Source of the DNA: Streptomyces mutabilis
GTDB taxonomy: Bacteria; Actinomycetota; Actinomycetes; Streptomycetales; Streptomycetaceae
Direction: 5' to 3'
DNA length: 64,000 nt
Assembly (NCBI RefSeq): GCF_014649815.1
Contig: NZ_BMTT01000003.1
Span: forward strand, 1 to 64,000
A program made the translations under genes and the position numbers. The notes below the pieces were generated by a model that saw only the letters and a program-made list of their open reading frames with translations, did not search any database and was not told where the DNA came from. Position 1 is the stretch's first letter. The number at the start of each line of letters is the position of its first letter. Of this stretch, positions 8,845-17,567 are shown one piece after another.

Positions 8845-9358
8845 ATGGTGCGGGCTCGCGCCTCGCGGTCGGCGAACAGGGCGCGCTTCCACCCGGTTCT
8901 GAGTGAGCCGATCACCTCTTTCGAGGATCAAGTCCAGTGGGAGCAGTGGCTGGAGGAGGATCACGAAAGTGCGGCGGGGGTGTGGGTGAAGATCGCGAAG
9001 AAGGCCGGCGGCATCCCGAGCATCACCTACGCCGAAGCCCTCGCCGTCGCCGTCTGCTTCGGGTGGATCGACAGTCAGCGCGACGCGGTCGACGATCTGT
9101 ACTGGCGGCAGCGGTTCACACCACGGTCCGAGAAGAGCCCCTGCTCCCAGGTGAACCGGGAACGGGCCGAACGGCTGGCCGAGGAGGGTCGTGTCCGGCC
9201 GGCGGGCCGGCGGGAGGTGGACGCGGCCAAGGCCGACGGACGGTGGGAGGCGGCCTACGCCTCCCAGAGCAGGATGACCGTCCCGGACGACCTGCAGGAG
9301 GCCCGCCTGGAAGCCGTTCGTCACCATGCTGGCGAACGGCGAGAAGATCTATCCGTGA
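8845..9358 (+). pseudogene. YdeI/OmdA-family gene with internal deletion
   Basis: The gene starts at ATG 8845 behind GGGAGGGAG and encodes a YdeI (bacteriocin-protection/OmdA) domain: SFEDQVQWEQWLEEDHES, VWVKIAKKAGG, TYAEALAVAVCFGWIDSQ, WRQRFTPRSEKSPCSQVN. After DGRWEAAYASQSRMTVPDDL the frame is lost, yet the normal family C-terminus FVTMLANGEKIYP-stop is present in another frame at about 9320-9358. Intact relatives have roughly 45 residues in between. An out-of-frame internal deletion near 9310 therefore destroyed the gene. Translation in the original frame would read on into unrelated sequence. Confidence 0.75.
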
Positions 9359-9714
9359 CGTTCCGTGGCCGAGGCCCGGCACGACCGGCCCCGGGCCCGT
9401 CACCCGTGGCCCGGGGCAGCGGAACCCAAGAGCGAGGCAGAGGAATGTCGAGGCGACATCGACGGCGTTCCACATCGGCGGTGGAAGTGCGGCGGCTCGG
9501 ATTCGGGGCACGCGCTCGGGCCCCGAAGGCGAGTGGAGGCTGGACGGGAGGCCGGCTCTTGGGCGGACCGACCATGGGTCCGCGGCCTCCTGAGCGGCTC
9601 GCGCCGCCACTGCTGTGTGCGGAAACGGTCCTCGGCGTCCCGCCGTCCCCGGGAACCTCCCGGTCAGAGCAGTAGACTGCCGGTGGCCGCAGCCCACCGA
9701 AGGCAGGGAGAAGG
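9359..9714. other. Intergenic stretch, no gene supported
   Basis: This 356-bp stretch lies between the broken YdeI gene and the GntR regulator. Open frames here are Arg/Gly/Pro-rich by-products of GC content, with no ribosome binding site or family resemblance. The last 15 bp hold the purine-rich ribosome binding site of the downstream regulator. Confidence 0.4.
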
Positions 9715-10431
9715 ATGCCGGCACACGACCCGGATGCCCCCGGCGCCGAGGGCGGGGCGGGTGAGCCGTCGGCCCGGCCGGTCCGGCAGGTCCTGTCCGA
9801 CAGTGTCTACGAGGACATCAAGGCCATGGTCATGGACCACGAGATCGCTCCGGGGGCGCGCGTCGGCATCGAGGCGCTGGCCCGTGCGCTGAGCGTGTCG
9901 CCGACGCCCGTGCGCGAGGCCCTGGCCCGGCTGGAGTCCGACGGCCTCGTCGTCAAACGGTCCCTGGCCGGGTACCGGGCGACCGAGCTGCTGACCCGAC
10001 GGGGCGTGGCAGAGCTGTTCGAGATGCGGCTGCTCCTGGAACCGCGCGCGGCCGCCCTCGCCGCCCACCACGCCGACGAGCGGCAGCTCGACGGTATCGA
10101 GGCGACGCTGGAGGCCATGCAGGCCCACCCCGGTCCCGGCGGGCCGTACGCCGCCTACCGGGACTTCGCGGCGCTCGACCAGCGTTTCCACGACGCCGTC
10201 GCGGAAGCCGCGCACCTGCCGCTGCTCGCGGACGCGGTGGAGCGGCTCCACGCCCATCTGCACATCTTCCGGCTGAGCGCGGTGCAGGACGCGGGTGCCC
10301 CCACCCTGGACGAGCACGAACGCGTGGTGCGGGCGATACTGCGCCGTCGGCCCGAGCGTGCCGCCGAGGCGATGGCCGAGCACCTCACGCGGAGTCTGGA
10401 GCGCCAGCTGTCCCGGTTCGAGGGGCGGTGA
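9715..10431 (+). CDS. GntR/FadR (FCD) regulator, candidate regulator of fucose genes
   Basis: A 238-residue GntR-family repressor of the FadR/FCD subclass. The winged helix covers about residues 25-90 (LSDSVYEDIKAMVMDHEIAP, SVSPTPVREALARLESDGL), and the all-helical FCD ligand domain follows (ELFEMRLLLEPRAAALAA, FHDAVAEAAHLPLL, DEHERVVRAIL), with His residues that in this subclass bind a metal and a carboxylate ligand. GGGAGAAGG lies directly before the ATG. It is convergent with the fucose operon, its only catabolic neighbour, so sensing of a sugar acid such as L-fuconate or ketodeoxyfuconate is inferred from position. Confidence 0.88.
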   Translation: MPAHDPDAPGAEGGAGEPSARPVRQVLSDSVYEDIKAMVMDHEIAPGARVGIEALARALSVSPTPVREALARLESDGLVVKRSLAGYRATELLTRRGVAELFEMRLLLEPRAAALAAHHADERQLDGIEATLEAMQAHPGPGGPYAAYRDFAALDQRFHDAVAEAAHLPLLADAVERLHAHLHIFRLSAVQDAGAPTLDEHERVVRAILRRRPERAAEAMAEHLTRSLERQLSRFEGR

Positions 10432-10458
10432 CCGGACCTGACGCGGCGCACGCGCCGG

Positions 10459-11325
10459 TCACCCGGTGTGCGTCCCGCTCCCGGTCATCCGGTACACGCG
10501 CCGGGCGGTACCCGACCACACTTCGGCCCGCTCGGCCTCGGTGAGGGAGGCCGTGAGTTCACGGGCGGAGCGCACGACGTCGCCGTAGCCGGCGGCGAGC
10601 GTGCACACCGGCCAGTCCGAGCCGAACATCAGCCTGCGTGGCCCGAACGCCTCGATCACGGTGTCGGCGTACGGGCGCAGGTCGTCGACGGTCCACGACG
10701 TCCGGTCGGCCTCGGTGACCATGCCGGAGAGTTTGCACACGGTGTTCGGCCGGGCGGCCAGGTCCCGCAGTCGCGTCGCCCACGGATCGAGCGCACCCGA
10801 GGCGATGGGTGGCTTGCCGAGGTGGTCCAGGACGAACCTGAGTTCGGGTACGGCGGCGGCCGCACCCGTCGCCGCGGGCAGTTGGTGCGGCAGCACGACC
10901 AGGTCGTAGACGAGCCCGGCGGCGGCGACCGCGCGCAGGCCGCGCAGGACGTCCGGCCGGGTCAGCCAGTCGGGGTCGGGCTCCCCCTGGACCTGGTGAC
11001 GTATGCCGCGCAGGAAGCCGCCACCGGGCAGGGCCCGCAGTGCCTCCAGCGCGTCGGCCACATCAGGCGCCGTCAGATCGGTCCAGCCCACGACCGCGCC
11101 GACCGGGCCGCCTGCCTCGGCGAGGGCCAACTCCGGTGTCTCGTCGGCGACGTTGACCGTCTCCACCAGTACGGTGGCCGTTACTCCGGCCGCCCGCGTC
11201 TCGGTCTCCAGGTCGGCGAGGACGAAGGAACGCCGCAACGGCGCGAGGCCGGGAGCGCAGGTCCACTCCTGGTCGCGCGAGGCGAGGTCCCACAAATGGT
11301 GGTGGGCGTCGACGACGGCGGTCAA
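10459..11325 (-). CDS. Amidohydrolase, probable L-fuconolactonase
   Basis: A 288-residue amidohydrolase_2 (TIM-barrel) enzyme, most likely hydrolysing L-fucono-lactone to L-fuconate. Hallmarks are VVDAHHHLWDL at the N-terminus (strand-1 HxH-like ligands), RGIRHQVQGEPDPDWL, FVLDHLGKPPI and MFGSDWPVCTLAAGY with the conserved Asp. It starts with TTG at 11325, overlapping the stop of the upstream aldo/keto reductase (TTGA, 4 nt), so translational coupling is expected. It is the last gene of the operon. Lactonase substrate is assigned by operon context; the fold is seen directly. Confidence 0.85.
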   Translation of the reverse strand: MTAVVDAHHHLWDLASRDQEWTCAPGLAPLRRSFVLADLETETRAAGVTATVLVETVNVADETPELALAEAGGPVGAVVGWTDLTAPDVADALEALRALPGGGFLRGIRHQVQGEPDPDWLTRPDVLRGLRAVAAAGLVYDLVVLPHQLPAATGAAAAVPELRFVLDHLGKPPIASGALDPWATRLRDLAARPNTVCKLSGMVTEADRTSWTVDDLRPYADTVIEAFGPRRLMFGSDWPVCTLAAGYGDVVRSARELTASLTEAERAEVWSGTARRVYRMTGSGTHTG

Positions 11326-12350
11326 GCGGGACGTCCTTCCGGTACCGGCACGTCGGCCGGGAGCAGCTCCCGCTCCCGCAAGGCGTTCCACAGGGCGCCG
11401 GGAATCGGACGGTGGTACCGCTCGGCCGTGTCCTGGACCTGGGCGGCCGACCGCGCGCCGACGAGGACCGAGGCGACCGCCGGGTGTCCGAAGGGGAAGC
11501 GGACGGCGGCAGCCCGCAGCTCGACTCCGTGTGCCCGTGTCACGTCCCGCATGAGCACGGCCCTGCGCAGCAGGTGCTCGGGGGCCGCCGCGTAGTCGTA
11601 CCTGGCTCCGGCCCCGGGGTCGGCCAGCAGCCCTGAGTTGAGGACACCGCCGATGATGACGCTCTTGCCGGCCGCCTCGGCGGCCGGCAGCAACTCCTCC
11701 AGCGCGCCCTGTTCCAGCAGAGTGTAGCGCCCGGCGCAGAGCACGGCGTCGACGTCCGTGTCGGTGACGAAACGGGTCAGCATCCGGCTCTGGTTCATTC
11801 CGGCGCCGATGGCGCGCACCACACCTTGTGAGCGCAGCTCCTCCAGGGCGGGGTACGCCTGAGCGAAGGCTTGCTCCGCGTAATCGTCGGGGTCGTGGAG
11901 GAGGACCAGGTCCACGCGATCGAGCCCGAGCCTGGTGAGGCTGTCGTCCAGCGAGCGGCGTACGCCGTCGGCGCTGAAGTCCCACCTGCGCCGGTGGGTG
12001 GCCGGCACGGCGAAACCGTGGGCCAGGTCGTCTCCCCCGCCGTCGTGCGGTTCGAGCAGCCGGCCCACCTTGGTGGACAGGGTGTAGGCGTCCCGGGGTT
12101 TTCCACGCAGGGCCGCGCCCAGCCGTCTTTCCGACAGGCCCAGACCGTAGTGCGGGGCGGTGTCGAAGTAGCGGATGCCGGCGGCCCAGGCCGCCTCGAT
12201 CGTGGCCGCCGCGCCGTCCTCCCCCACGTCCTCGTAGAGACCGGCGATGGCCGCGGCACCGAAGCCGAGGGCGGTGACGGGGACGCCGCTGCGGCCGAGG
12301 GTACGCAGCGGCAGTCCCTCGCGGGACGTGCCGCGGCCGTCGGTGTCCAT
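11322..12350 (-). CDS. Aldo/keto reductase, probable L-fucose (aldose) 1-dehydrogenase
   Basis: A 342-residue aldo/keto reductase of the D-threo-aldose/L-fucose 1-dehydrogenase (pyridoxal 4-dehydrogenase-like) subgroup. It would oxidise L-fucose to L-fucono-lactone with NAD(P)+, the first step of the non-phosphorylative route. The tetrad is visible: FDTAPHYGLGLSERRLG (Asp, Tyr), YTLSTKVGR (Lys) and DLVLLHDPDDY (His). The inserted DFSADGVRRSLDDSLTRLGL helix is typical of this subgroup. ATG at 12350 overlaps the SDR stop, and its own stop overlaps the lactonase TTG. Function is inferred from family plus operon. Confidence 0.87.
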   Translation of the reverse strand: MDTDGRGTSREGLPLRTLGRSGVPVTALGFGAAAIAGLYEDVGEDGAAATIEAAWAAGIRYFDTAPHYGLGLSERRLGAALRGKPRDAYTLSTKVGRLLEPHDGGGDDLAHGFAVPATHRRRWDFSADGVRRSLDDSLTRLGLDRVDLVLLHDPDDYAEQAFAQAYPALEELRSQGVVRAIGAGMNQSRMLTRFVTDTDVDAVLCAGRYTLLEQGALEELLPAAEAAGKSVIIGGVLNSGLLADPGAGARYDYAAAPEHLLRRAVLMRDVTRAHGVELRAAAVRFPFGHPAVASVLVGARSAAQVQDTAERYHRPIPGALWNALRERELLPADVPVPEGRPA

Positions 12351-13105
12351 CACTGTCCCTTCGGGCGCAGCCGCAGTCCCTGCATCCCGCCGTCCACCGC
12401 GAGTGCGGTTCCCGTGACGCTCGCCGCGGCCGGGCTCGCCAGGTACACGATGGCCGCGGCGACCTCCTCCGCGGTGACCAGGCGGCCCATCGGCTGCCGC
12501 GCGTTCAGCGCCGCCCGCTCCGCCACCGGATCGGGAGCGCGGTTCAGGAGCCGGCCGACCCAAGGGGTGTCGGCGGTACCCGGGTTCACGCAGTTGACGC
12601 GGATGCCCTCGCGGACGTGGTCGGCGGCCATGGCGAGGGTGAGGGCCTGCACGGCTCCCTTGCTCGCGCTGTACAGGGCGCGCTGGGGGAGGCCGGCGGT
12701 GGCCGCGATGGAGCACGTGTTGACGATCGCCGGGCTGTCGGAAGCCCGCAGCAGCGGCAGGGCTGCCCGGGTGGTGCGGACGATGCCCAGGACGTTGACG
12801 TCGAGTACGCGGTGCCATTCCGTGTCGGCGTTGTCCTCGACGGTGCCGGCGGCGCCGATGCCGGCGTTGTTGACCAGGATGTCGAGGCCGCCGAGGTCGT
12901 CGGCCGCGGCGGCGACGGCGGACCGTACGGAGGTGTCGTCCGACACGTCGGCGAGGTGGGCGCGCAGGGGCCGGTCGACGGCGGAGGGGTCGAGGTCCAG
13001 GACGGCGACTTCGGCGCCGCGTGCGGCCAGCAGCTCCGCGGTGGCCCTGCCGATGCCCGAGGCGCCCCCGGTCACCAGGGCCTTGAGTCCGGTCAGTTCG
13101 CTCAT
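12350..13105 (-). CDS. SDR oxidoreductase, probable 2-keto-3-deoxy-L-fuconate dehydrogenase
   Basis: A 251-residue classical short-chain dehydrogenase. It has the cofactor motif TGGASGIG, the adenine-binding NNAG, the catalytic [11 protein letters not shown] and the C-terminal [16 protein letters not shown]. In this operon it is the natural candidate for oxidising 2-keto-3-deoxy-L-fuconate made by the preceding dehydratase, giving a diketo acid for cleavage; no lyase or hydrolase for that last step is found next to it. ATG 13105 overlaps the dehydratase stop (ATGA) and its TGA overlaps the next ATG, so the genes are tightly coupled. Confidence 0.87.
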   Translation of the reverse strand: MSELTGLKALVTGGASGIGRATAELLAARGAEVAVLDLDPSAVDRPLRAHLADVSDDTSVRSAVAAAADDLGGLDILVNNAGIGAAGTVEDNADTEWHRVLDVNVLGIVRTTRAALPLLRASDSPAIVNTCSIAATAGLPQRALYSASKGAVQALTLAMAADHVREGIRVNCVNPGTADTPWVGRLLNRAPDPVAERAALNARQPMGRLVTAEEVAAAIVYLASPAAASVTGTALAVDGGMQGLRLRPKGQ

Positions 13106-14469
13106 GCGTGGCTGCCCTTCTGCTGCTCGGCGGCGGCGCGGTCGGCTGCCCAGAAGTCGCCGTCGGGGTAGCGGTATGCGGCGATGGAAGCAGCGTGCAT
13201 GCGGGACGAGAAGCCGGGTGCGGTGGGGACCGTGTAGTGGCCGTTCGCCATGACTACGGGGTCCTCGAAGTGCTCGTGGAGGTGGTCGACGTATTCGATC
13301 ACCCGGTCCTCGGTGGTCCCCGAGAGGGCCACGAAGTCGAACATCGAGAGGTGGCGCACGAGTTCGCACAGTCCGACGCCGCCCGCGTGCGGGCAGACCG
13401 GTACGCCGTACTTGGCGGCGAGGAGGAGGACTGCGAGGTTCTCGTTCACTCCGCCCACGCGGGCCGCGTCGATCTGCAGTACGTCGATCGCCTCCGCCTG
13501 GAGGAGTTGCTTGAACACGATGCGGTTCGGCACGTGCTCGCCGGTGGCGACCTTGACGGGTGCGACGCCCCGGCGGACAGCGGCGTGGCCGAGGATGTCG
13601 TCGGGGCTGGTGGGCTCCTCGATCCAGTACGGGTCGGACTCGGCGAGCGCCTTGGTCCACTCGACGGCCTCGGCGACGTTCCAGCGCTGGTTGGCGTCGA
13701 TCGCGATGCGGATGTCCGCGCCGACAGCCGCACGCGCCGCGCGCAGCCTGCGGACGTCGTCTGCCAGGTCCGCGCCGACCTTCAGCTTGATCTGCGTGAA
13801 GCCGTCCGCGACCGCCTGTTCGGCGAGCCGCACCAGCTTCTCGTCGGAGTATCCGAGCCACCCGGGAGAGGTGGTGTAGCCGGGGTACCCCCGCTCCAGC
13901 AGCAGGGCCTCGCGGGCGAAGGCGCCCTCCTTGCCCTCGCGCAGCAGCTTCAGGGCGTCGTCGCGGTTGAGCGCGTCCTCGATGTACCGGTAGTCCACCT
14001 GGTCGGCGAGCCACTCCGGTTCCGCGTCGGCGAGTAGTTTCCAGACCGGCTTGCCGGCGCGTCTGGCCGCCATGTCCCACACCGCGTTGACGACGGCGCC
14101 GACCGCCATGTGCATCACGCCCTTCTCGGGGCCGAGCCAGCGCAGTTGACTGTCGTCGTTCAGGGCGCGGCTCACCGTGCCCGGGTCGGCGCAGACGGCG
14201 TCGACGGGCAGGCCGACGACGTGGTCGCGCAGCGCGCCGATGGCCGCTGCCTGTACGTCGTTGCCGCGGCCGATGGTGAAGGTGAAGGCGTGTCCTTCGA
14301 GAGGTCCGCCCGCGCCGTCCCGGGCGTCGGTCCGCAGGACGACGTAGGCGGCCGAGTAGTCCGGGTCGGGGTTCATGGCGTCGGAGCCGTCCAACTGCCG
14401 GGAGGTGGGGAACCGGATGTCGATGACGTCCAGGCCCGTGACGCGGGCCGGGCCGCCGTGGTCGCTCAT
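13102..14469 (-). CDS. Enolase-superfamily L-fuconate dehydratase
   Basis: A 455-residue mandelate-racemase-type enolase-superfamily enzyme. The diagnostic residues match L-fuconate dehydratase: base pair KxK in [12 protein letters not shown], metal ligands in [10 protein letters not shown] and [11 protein letters not shown] plus [10 protein letters not shown], the general-acid His in [12 protein letters not shown] and the distal Glu in [13 protein letters not shown]. The N-terminal capping domain shows [20 protein letters not shown], characteristic of this subgroup. It dehydrates L-fuconate to 2-keto-3-deoxy-L-fuconate using Mg2+. It leads the operon except for a 46-codon ORF whose stop overlaps its ATG (ATGA). 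Confidence 0.92.
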   Translation of the reverse strand: MSDHGGPARVTGLDVIDIRFPTSRQLDGSDAMNPDPDYSAAYVVLRTDARDGAGGPLEGHAFTFTIGRGNDVQAAAIGALRDHVVGLPVDAVCADPGTVSRALNDDSQLRWLGPEKGVMHMAVGAVVNAVWDMAARRAGKPVWKLLADAEPEWLADQVDYRYIEDALNRDDALKLLREGKEGAFAREALLLERGYPGYTTSPGWLGYSDEKLVRLAEQAVADGFTQIKLKVGADLADDVRRLRAARAAVGADIRIAIDANQRWNVAEAVEWTKALAESDPYWIEEPTSPDDILGHAAVRRGVAPVKVATGEHVPNRIVFKQLLQAEAIDVLQIDAARVGGVNENLAVLLLAAKYGVPVCPHAGGVGLCELVRHLSMFDFVALSGTTEDRVIEYVDHLHEHFEDPVVMANGHYTVPTAPGFSSRMHAASIAAYRYPDGDFWAADRAAAEQQKGSHA

Positions 14470-14609
14470 CACGCCTTCCCGAGGGTCTGTCGCAGGCGGC
14501 GGAGTCCGTCGATCGCGGTCCGCCACTCGCCGGGCCCGGCCTCCTCGACGGTCGCGGCCGGGTTGGCCGGGGTGACCGCTGCGGTCGTGGCTTCGCTGCG
14601 TCGGCTCAC
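14469..14609 (-). CDS. Possible 46-residue leader ORF of the fucose operon
   Basis: A short frame from GTG 14609 encodes [19 protein letters not shown] and then [20 protein letters not shown], ending in TGA that overlaps the fuconate dehydratase ATG by 4 nt. That is the same coupling used by the other three junctions of the operon, which is the main reason to list it. No family is recognised and the ribosome binding site (GTGGGG, spacing about 9) is mediocre. It could be a small regulatory or stabilising peptide, a coupling leader, or chance. Confidence 0.4.
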   Translation of the reverse strand: MSRRSEATTAAVTPANPAATVEEAGPGEWRTAIDGLRRLRQTLGKA

Positions 14610-14794
14610 GGTGGGCGCCCCACTCGAATCGAATAGGATTTGGTTGTCGTGATGCTGGAGGAGGACGCGGGTCCACGTCAAGGTCCGTGCACGGACGGGC
14701 GGCATTACGCCTCGATGTGGCCGCTTTGCCGGCGCGTGATCCGTGCGCGGTCCGCACGCCCTCCATGGTCGACGGCGGAGGGATCGTATAGAAC

Positions 14795-15360
14795 GTGAAG
14801 GTCCCATGGTTCCGGAGGCTGGTGGTCCAGCGCTCCCTGTCGGGCCACCGCGCCGTCGAACTGCTGGACCGCCGGGCGTGGACGAACTCGCGGTCCCGGT
14901 GGCGACGTCCTGGCTACGCTGACGAACCGGAGCAGCGCGGGAAAGTGGGGCGGGCGTGGCCTGCCGACCGGACCGCCCTGGACCTGCTCGATGCCCACCT
15001 GGAAGCGCTGCGGGACGGGGCGGATCTCCTGCTGCCGCAGGACCGCGTCCGCAACGAGGCGGAGAACGACGGTGGGCTCATTCAGTGGGCCCTCGACCGC
15101 CTCACGGACATGCCCCGCGAGGCGGACGACGCCTTCGTCCGTCAGGTCGGCGGACTGCTGACGGAGTTCCGCTCCCGTCGCTGCCCCTGGAACGCGGCGG
15201 CGCTGCGACTGCTCGACGACACGTACACCTTCGTGGCCACCGGACCTCGGCGGTCCGAGAACCGGGCGCACGACGGCCGTGCCGTGATGCACCGGTCGGT
15301 TCCCGACCCCCGGGGATGGATCCGACTGGACCGGGACCGCGACAACCCCGCCCGCCGCGC
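14795..15360 (+). other. Gene-like stretch of unassigned origin
   Basis: One plus-strand frame stays open from 14795 to 15418 and looks protein-like from about 14975: ALDLLDAHLEALRDGADLLL, NEAENDGGLIQWALDRL, FVRQVGGLLTEFRSR, PWNAAALRLLDDTYTFV. No ribosome binding site of quality precedes a start, and the final codons read into the GH84 remnant in the wrong frame. This may be the fragment of a separate gene or a decayed middle part of the adjacent glycosidase. The 185 bp on its left (14610-14794) hold the fucose operon promoter region. Confidence 0.35.
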
Positions 15361-16049
15361 GGTACCGACGCAGCCGCCTGGCTGGACGCCACCGAGCTGT
15401 GGGGCACGGCGACGGTGAGGATGCTCGACGCCCTCGCGGCCCGGCAGGCCGGCGACAAGGAGACCTCTGACCGGCTGCTGGCCGAGTCCGACGAACTGCA
15501 ACGGCAGGCCCGCGCCGTACGGATCGATCCCCCGCGCAACTCCTGGGGCTCGGTCCAGCCCGAGGTCGGCGACGGCGTGCTCGACGCGTTCCTCTTCCAG
15601 GCCGGCCTGAGGCTCCAGTTGTGGGACTCCGCGGGAGGCGCGGAGAACCTGGCCCTGAGGGGGACGGCTTCGGCCTCCAGCGTGGAATCAGGATCTCGAC
15701 CGGCTGACCCCGCGTCACGTCAACGACGGCCGGACGGGCACCCGCTGGGCCTCCGGCTACTGGGACGACGAGTGGGTGCAGAGCGAGCTCGCCCACCCCG
15801 GCGAAGGTCGCGGCGGTGACCGTCACCTGGGAGAGCGCGTGTGCGACGGAGTGCACCGTCCGGACCTCCACGGACGGCGTGACCTGGAAGACCGTGTCCA
15901 CGCAGCGCCCGGACGGCTGCGGCAACGACGTCGTCCGGCTCCCCGGTGACGAGGTCGTGAGCCACGTCCGTGTGCAGGGCGTCGAACGGAAGACGACCTG
16001 GTGCTACTCGATCCACGAGCTGGGGATCCTCGGAACTCCCGTCTCCTGA
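15361..16049 (+). pseudogene. GH84-type beta-N-acetylglucosaminidase C-terminal half, frameshifted twice
   Basis: Three consecutive frames give a continuous family-like sequence. Frame one holds the helical GH84 post-catalytic region: DAAAWLDATELWGTATVRML, RQARAVRIDPPRNSWG, VGDGVLDAFL and the start of a discoidin-like module (ALRGTASASSVE). Frame two, from about 15692, holds LTPRHVNDGRTGTRWASGYW and DDEWVQSELAHP. Frame three, from about 15800, holds KVAAVTVTWESACATECTVR to GTPVS-stop. Each junction is explained by a single extra base. The catalytic TIM barrel is absent, so the gene is also truncated at its 5' side. It probably once cleaved GlcNAc-containing glycans. Confidence 0.7.
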
Positions 16050-16280
16050 CACACCGAGCCCGGCTCCCGGACGGGGGCCGGGTGGACACGGGCACACGAC
16101 ACGCCGGATTCCGCATCGGCCGCGGGCGGCACGGGTGCACAGCGAATACGGCATGCCCAATGGCGTTGACCGGCCCACCCCCTACCCGGGTATCACGCCG
16201 ACCTGGCTCCCCAGTGTGACGCCTCGCCCCACCCCGCCTGCCTATCCTCTTCCCGGGACGAGACAGAGGGGGACGGACGG

Positions 16281-17567
16281 ATGACGCGCCGCTGGGGAGC
16301 ACCCCCGCGCACACGCGCGCATATGGTGGTGTCAATGACCTCAGTGGAGGAGGAGCGCCCACGCGCGCCGCTCGCGGGCGCATCCCGTTGGTGGGTGAGG
16401 CTGCTGCCGTGGGGCGTGGCGTTCGTACTGTGTGTCGCCCTGCTGCCCACCACCATTCAGGTGCTCACAGCCGACTACGGTCTGAACGGCGGTATAGCGA
16501 GCACGCTCGCCATCGCGCAGTCGGCACCACTGCTGCTCGCCGTCGTCCGCCCGCTGCATGCCTGGTACGTGATCTTCGCCGCAGACGCGGCCGGGGCGCT
16601 CGCCCTGCTCACCGTCGACTTCGAGGAGCGGCTCCTGTGGCCGTTCCCGCCCATGGAGATCGTCGGGTACATCGGCCTCTGCATCGCCCTCGCCCTGCGC
16701 GAGCGGCGCCGGACTCTGCTGCTGGTGTGGCTGGCGACGGCGGGCGCGAACGCCGGCCTGGGGTTCGTCACGCCCCACGGCACCAACGCCATGAGCCTGC
16801 TGCTGACCATCCTCAGCGGCGTCACGCTCCTGCTCGTCGCCGCGCTCCGCGAGCGGTACGAGGCGCAGCGCAGGCTGGCCGAGCAGGAGACGATCAGCGA
16901 GGCCGAGCGTGGCCGGCGGACGCTGCTGGAGGAACGCGCCCGCATCGCTCGCGAGCTGCACGACGTGGTGGCGCACCACATGTCCGTCATCACGGTGCAG
17001 GCGGACACCGCCGCCTACCGTCTCGACGGGCTGCCGCCGGACGTACGGGAGGAGTTCACCTCCATCGCGGCGACCGCGCGGGAGTCCCTCGGCGAGATGC
17101 GACGCCTCCTCGGCGTACTGCGAAACGAGGAGACACAGGGCGAGCTGGTGCCCCAGCCGGGCCTGACGCGGATCGGACAACTGGTGGAGGCGACGGTGAG
17201 GGCCGGCGTGCCGGTGGAGTTCACCCCCTGCGACGCCGACGTGCCCGAGGCGGTGGGCCTGTCCGCGTACCGCATCGTCCAGGAGGCCCTGGCGAACGTC
17301 GTGCGGCACGCGCCGGGTGCCCCGACGCGGGTGTCGGTGTCGGAGTCCGCTTCCGAGGACGGTGCCCGGCTCATCGTCCTCGTCGTCAACGGGCCGCCGC
17401 CCGGGCCGTCCGTCGCGCCGCTCGAGGAGGGCGACACGGGGCACGGCCTCGTCGGCATGCGCGAGCGGGTACGGCTCGTCGGCGGCACCCTCGACACGGG
17501 ACCGCTGCCGGACGGCGGTTTCCGGGTGGCCGCCCTGCTCCCCCTGACCGAGAAGGACCTCACGTGA
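16281..17567 (+). CDS. NarL-type sensor histidine kinase
   Basis: A 428-residue membrane histidine kinase of the HisKA_3 (DesK/NarL) group. The N-terminal half has about six hydrophobic segments (for example WVRLLPWGVAFVLCVALLP, IASTLAIAQSAPLLLAVV). A coiled linker (ERYEAQRRLAEQETISEAER) leads to the dimerisation helix ARELHDVVAHHMSVITVQ with phosphoacceptor His227. The ATP-binding domain carries SAYRIVQEALANVVRHA and GHGLVGMRERVRLVGG. No extracytoplasmic sensory domain is visible, so it may sense within the membrane. AGGGGGA precedes ATG 16281. Its stop overlaps the response regulator start by 4 nt (GTGA). Confidence 0.93.
   Translation: MTRRWGAPPRTRAHMVVSMTSVEEERPRAPLAGASRWWVRLLPWGVAFVLCVALLPTTIQVLTADYGLNGGIASTLAIAQSAPLLLAVVRPLHAWYVIFAADAAGALALLTVDFEERLLWPFPPMEIVGYIGLCIALALRERRRTLLLVWLATAGANAGLGFVTPHGTNAMSLLLTILSGVTLLLVAALRERYEAQRRLAEQETISEAERGRRTLLEERARIARELHDVVAHHMSVITVQADTAAYRLDGLPPDVREEFTSIAATARESLGEMRRLLGVLRNEETQGELVPQPGLTRIGQLVEATVRAGVPVEFTPCDADVPEAVGLSAYRIVQEALANVVRHAPGAPTRVSVSESASEDGARLIVLVVNGPPPGPSVAPLEEGDTGHGLVGMRERVRLVGGTLDTGPLPDGGFRVAALLPLTEKDLT

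Noticed and set aside
14634-14639. TAGGAT resembling a plus-strand -10 box between the fucose operon and the GH84 relic
   Set aside because: No -35 at proper spacing and no plus-strand start follows; the AT-richer segment is more likely operator or promoter DNA of the minus-strand operon.
14612-14640. CGAATCGAAT direct repeat upstream of the fucose operon as a regulator site
   Set aside because: Short repeat without a clear palindrome or second copy near the GntR gene; not enough to call an operator.
16166-16248. Promoter for the two-component system (TTGACC near 16166 or TATCCT at 16243)
   Set aside because: No pair with acceptable spacing; either element alone is not convincing.
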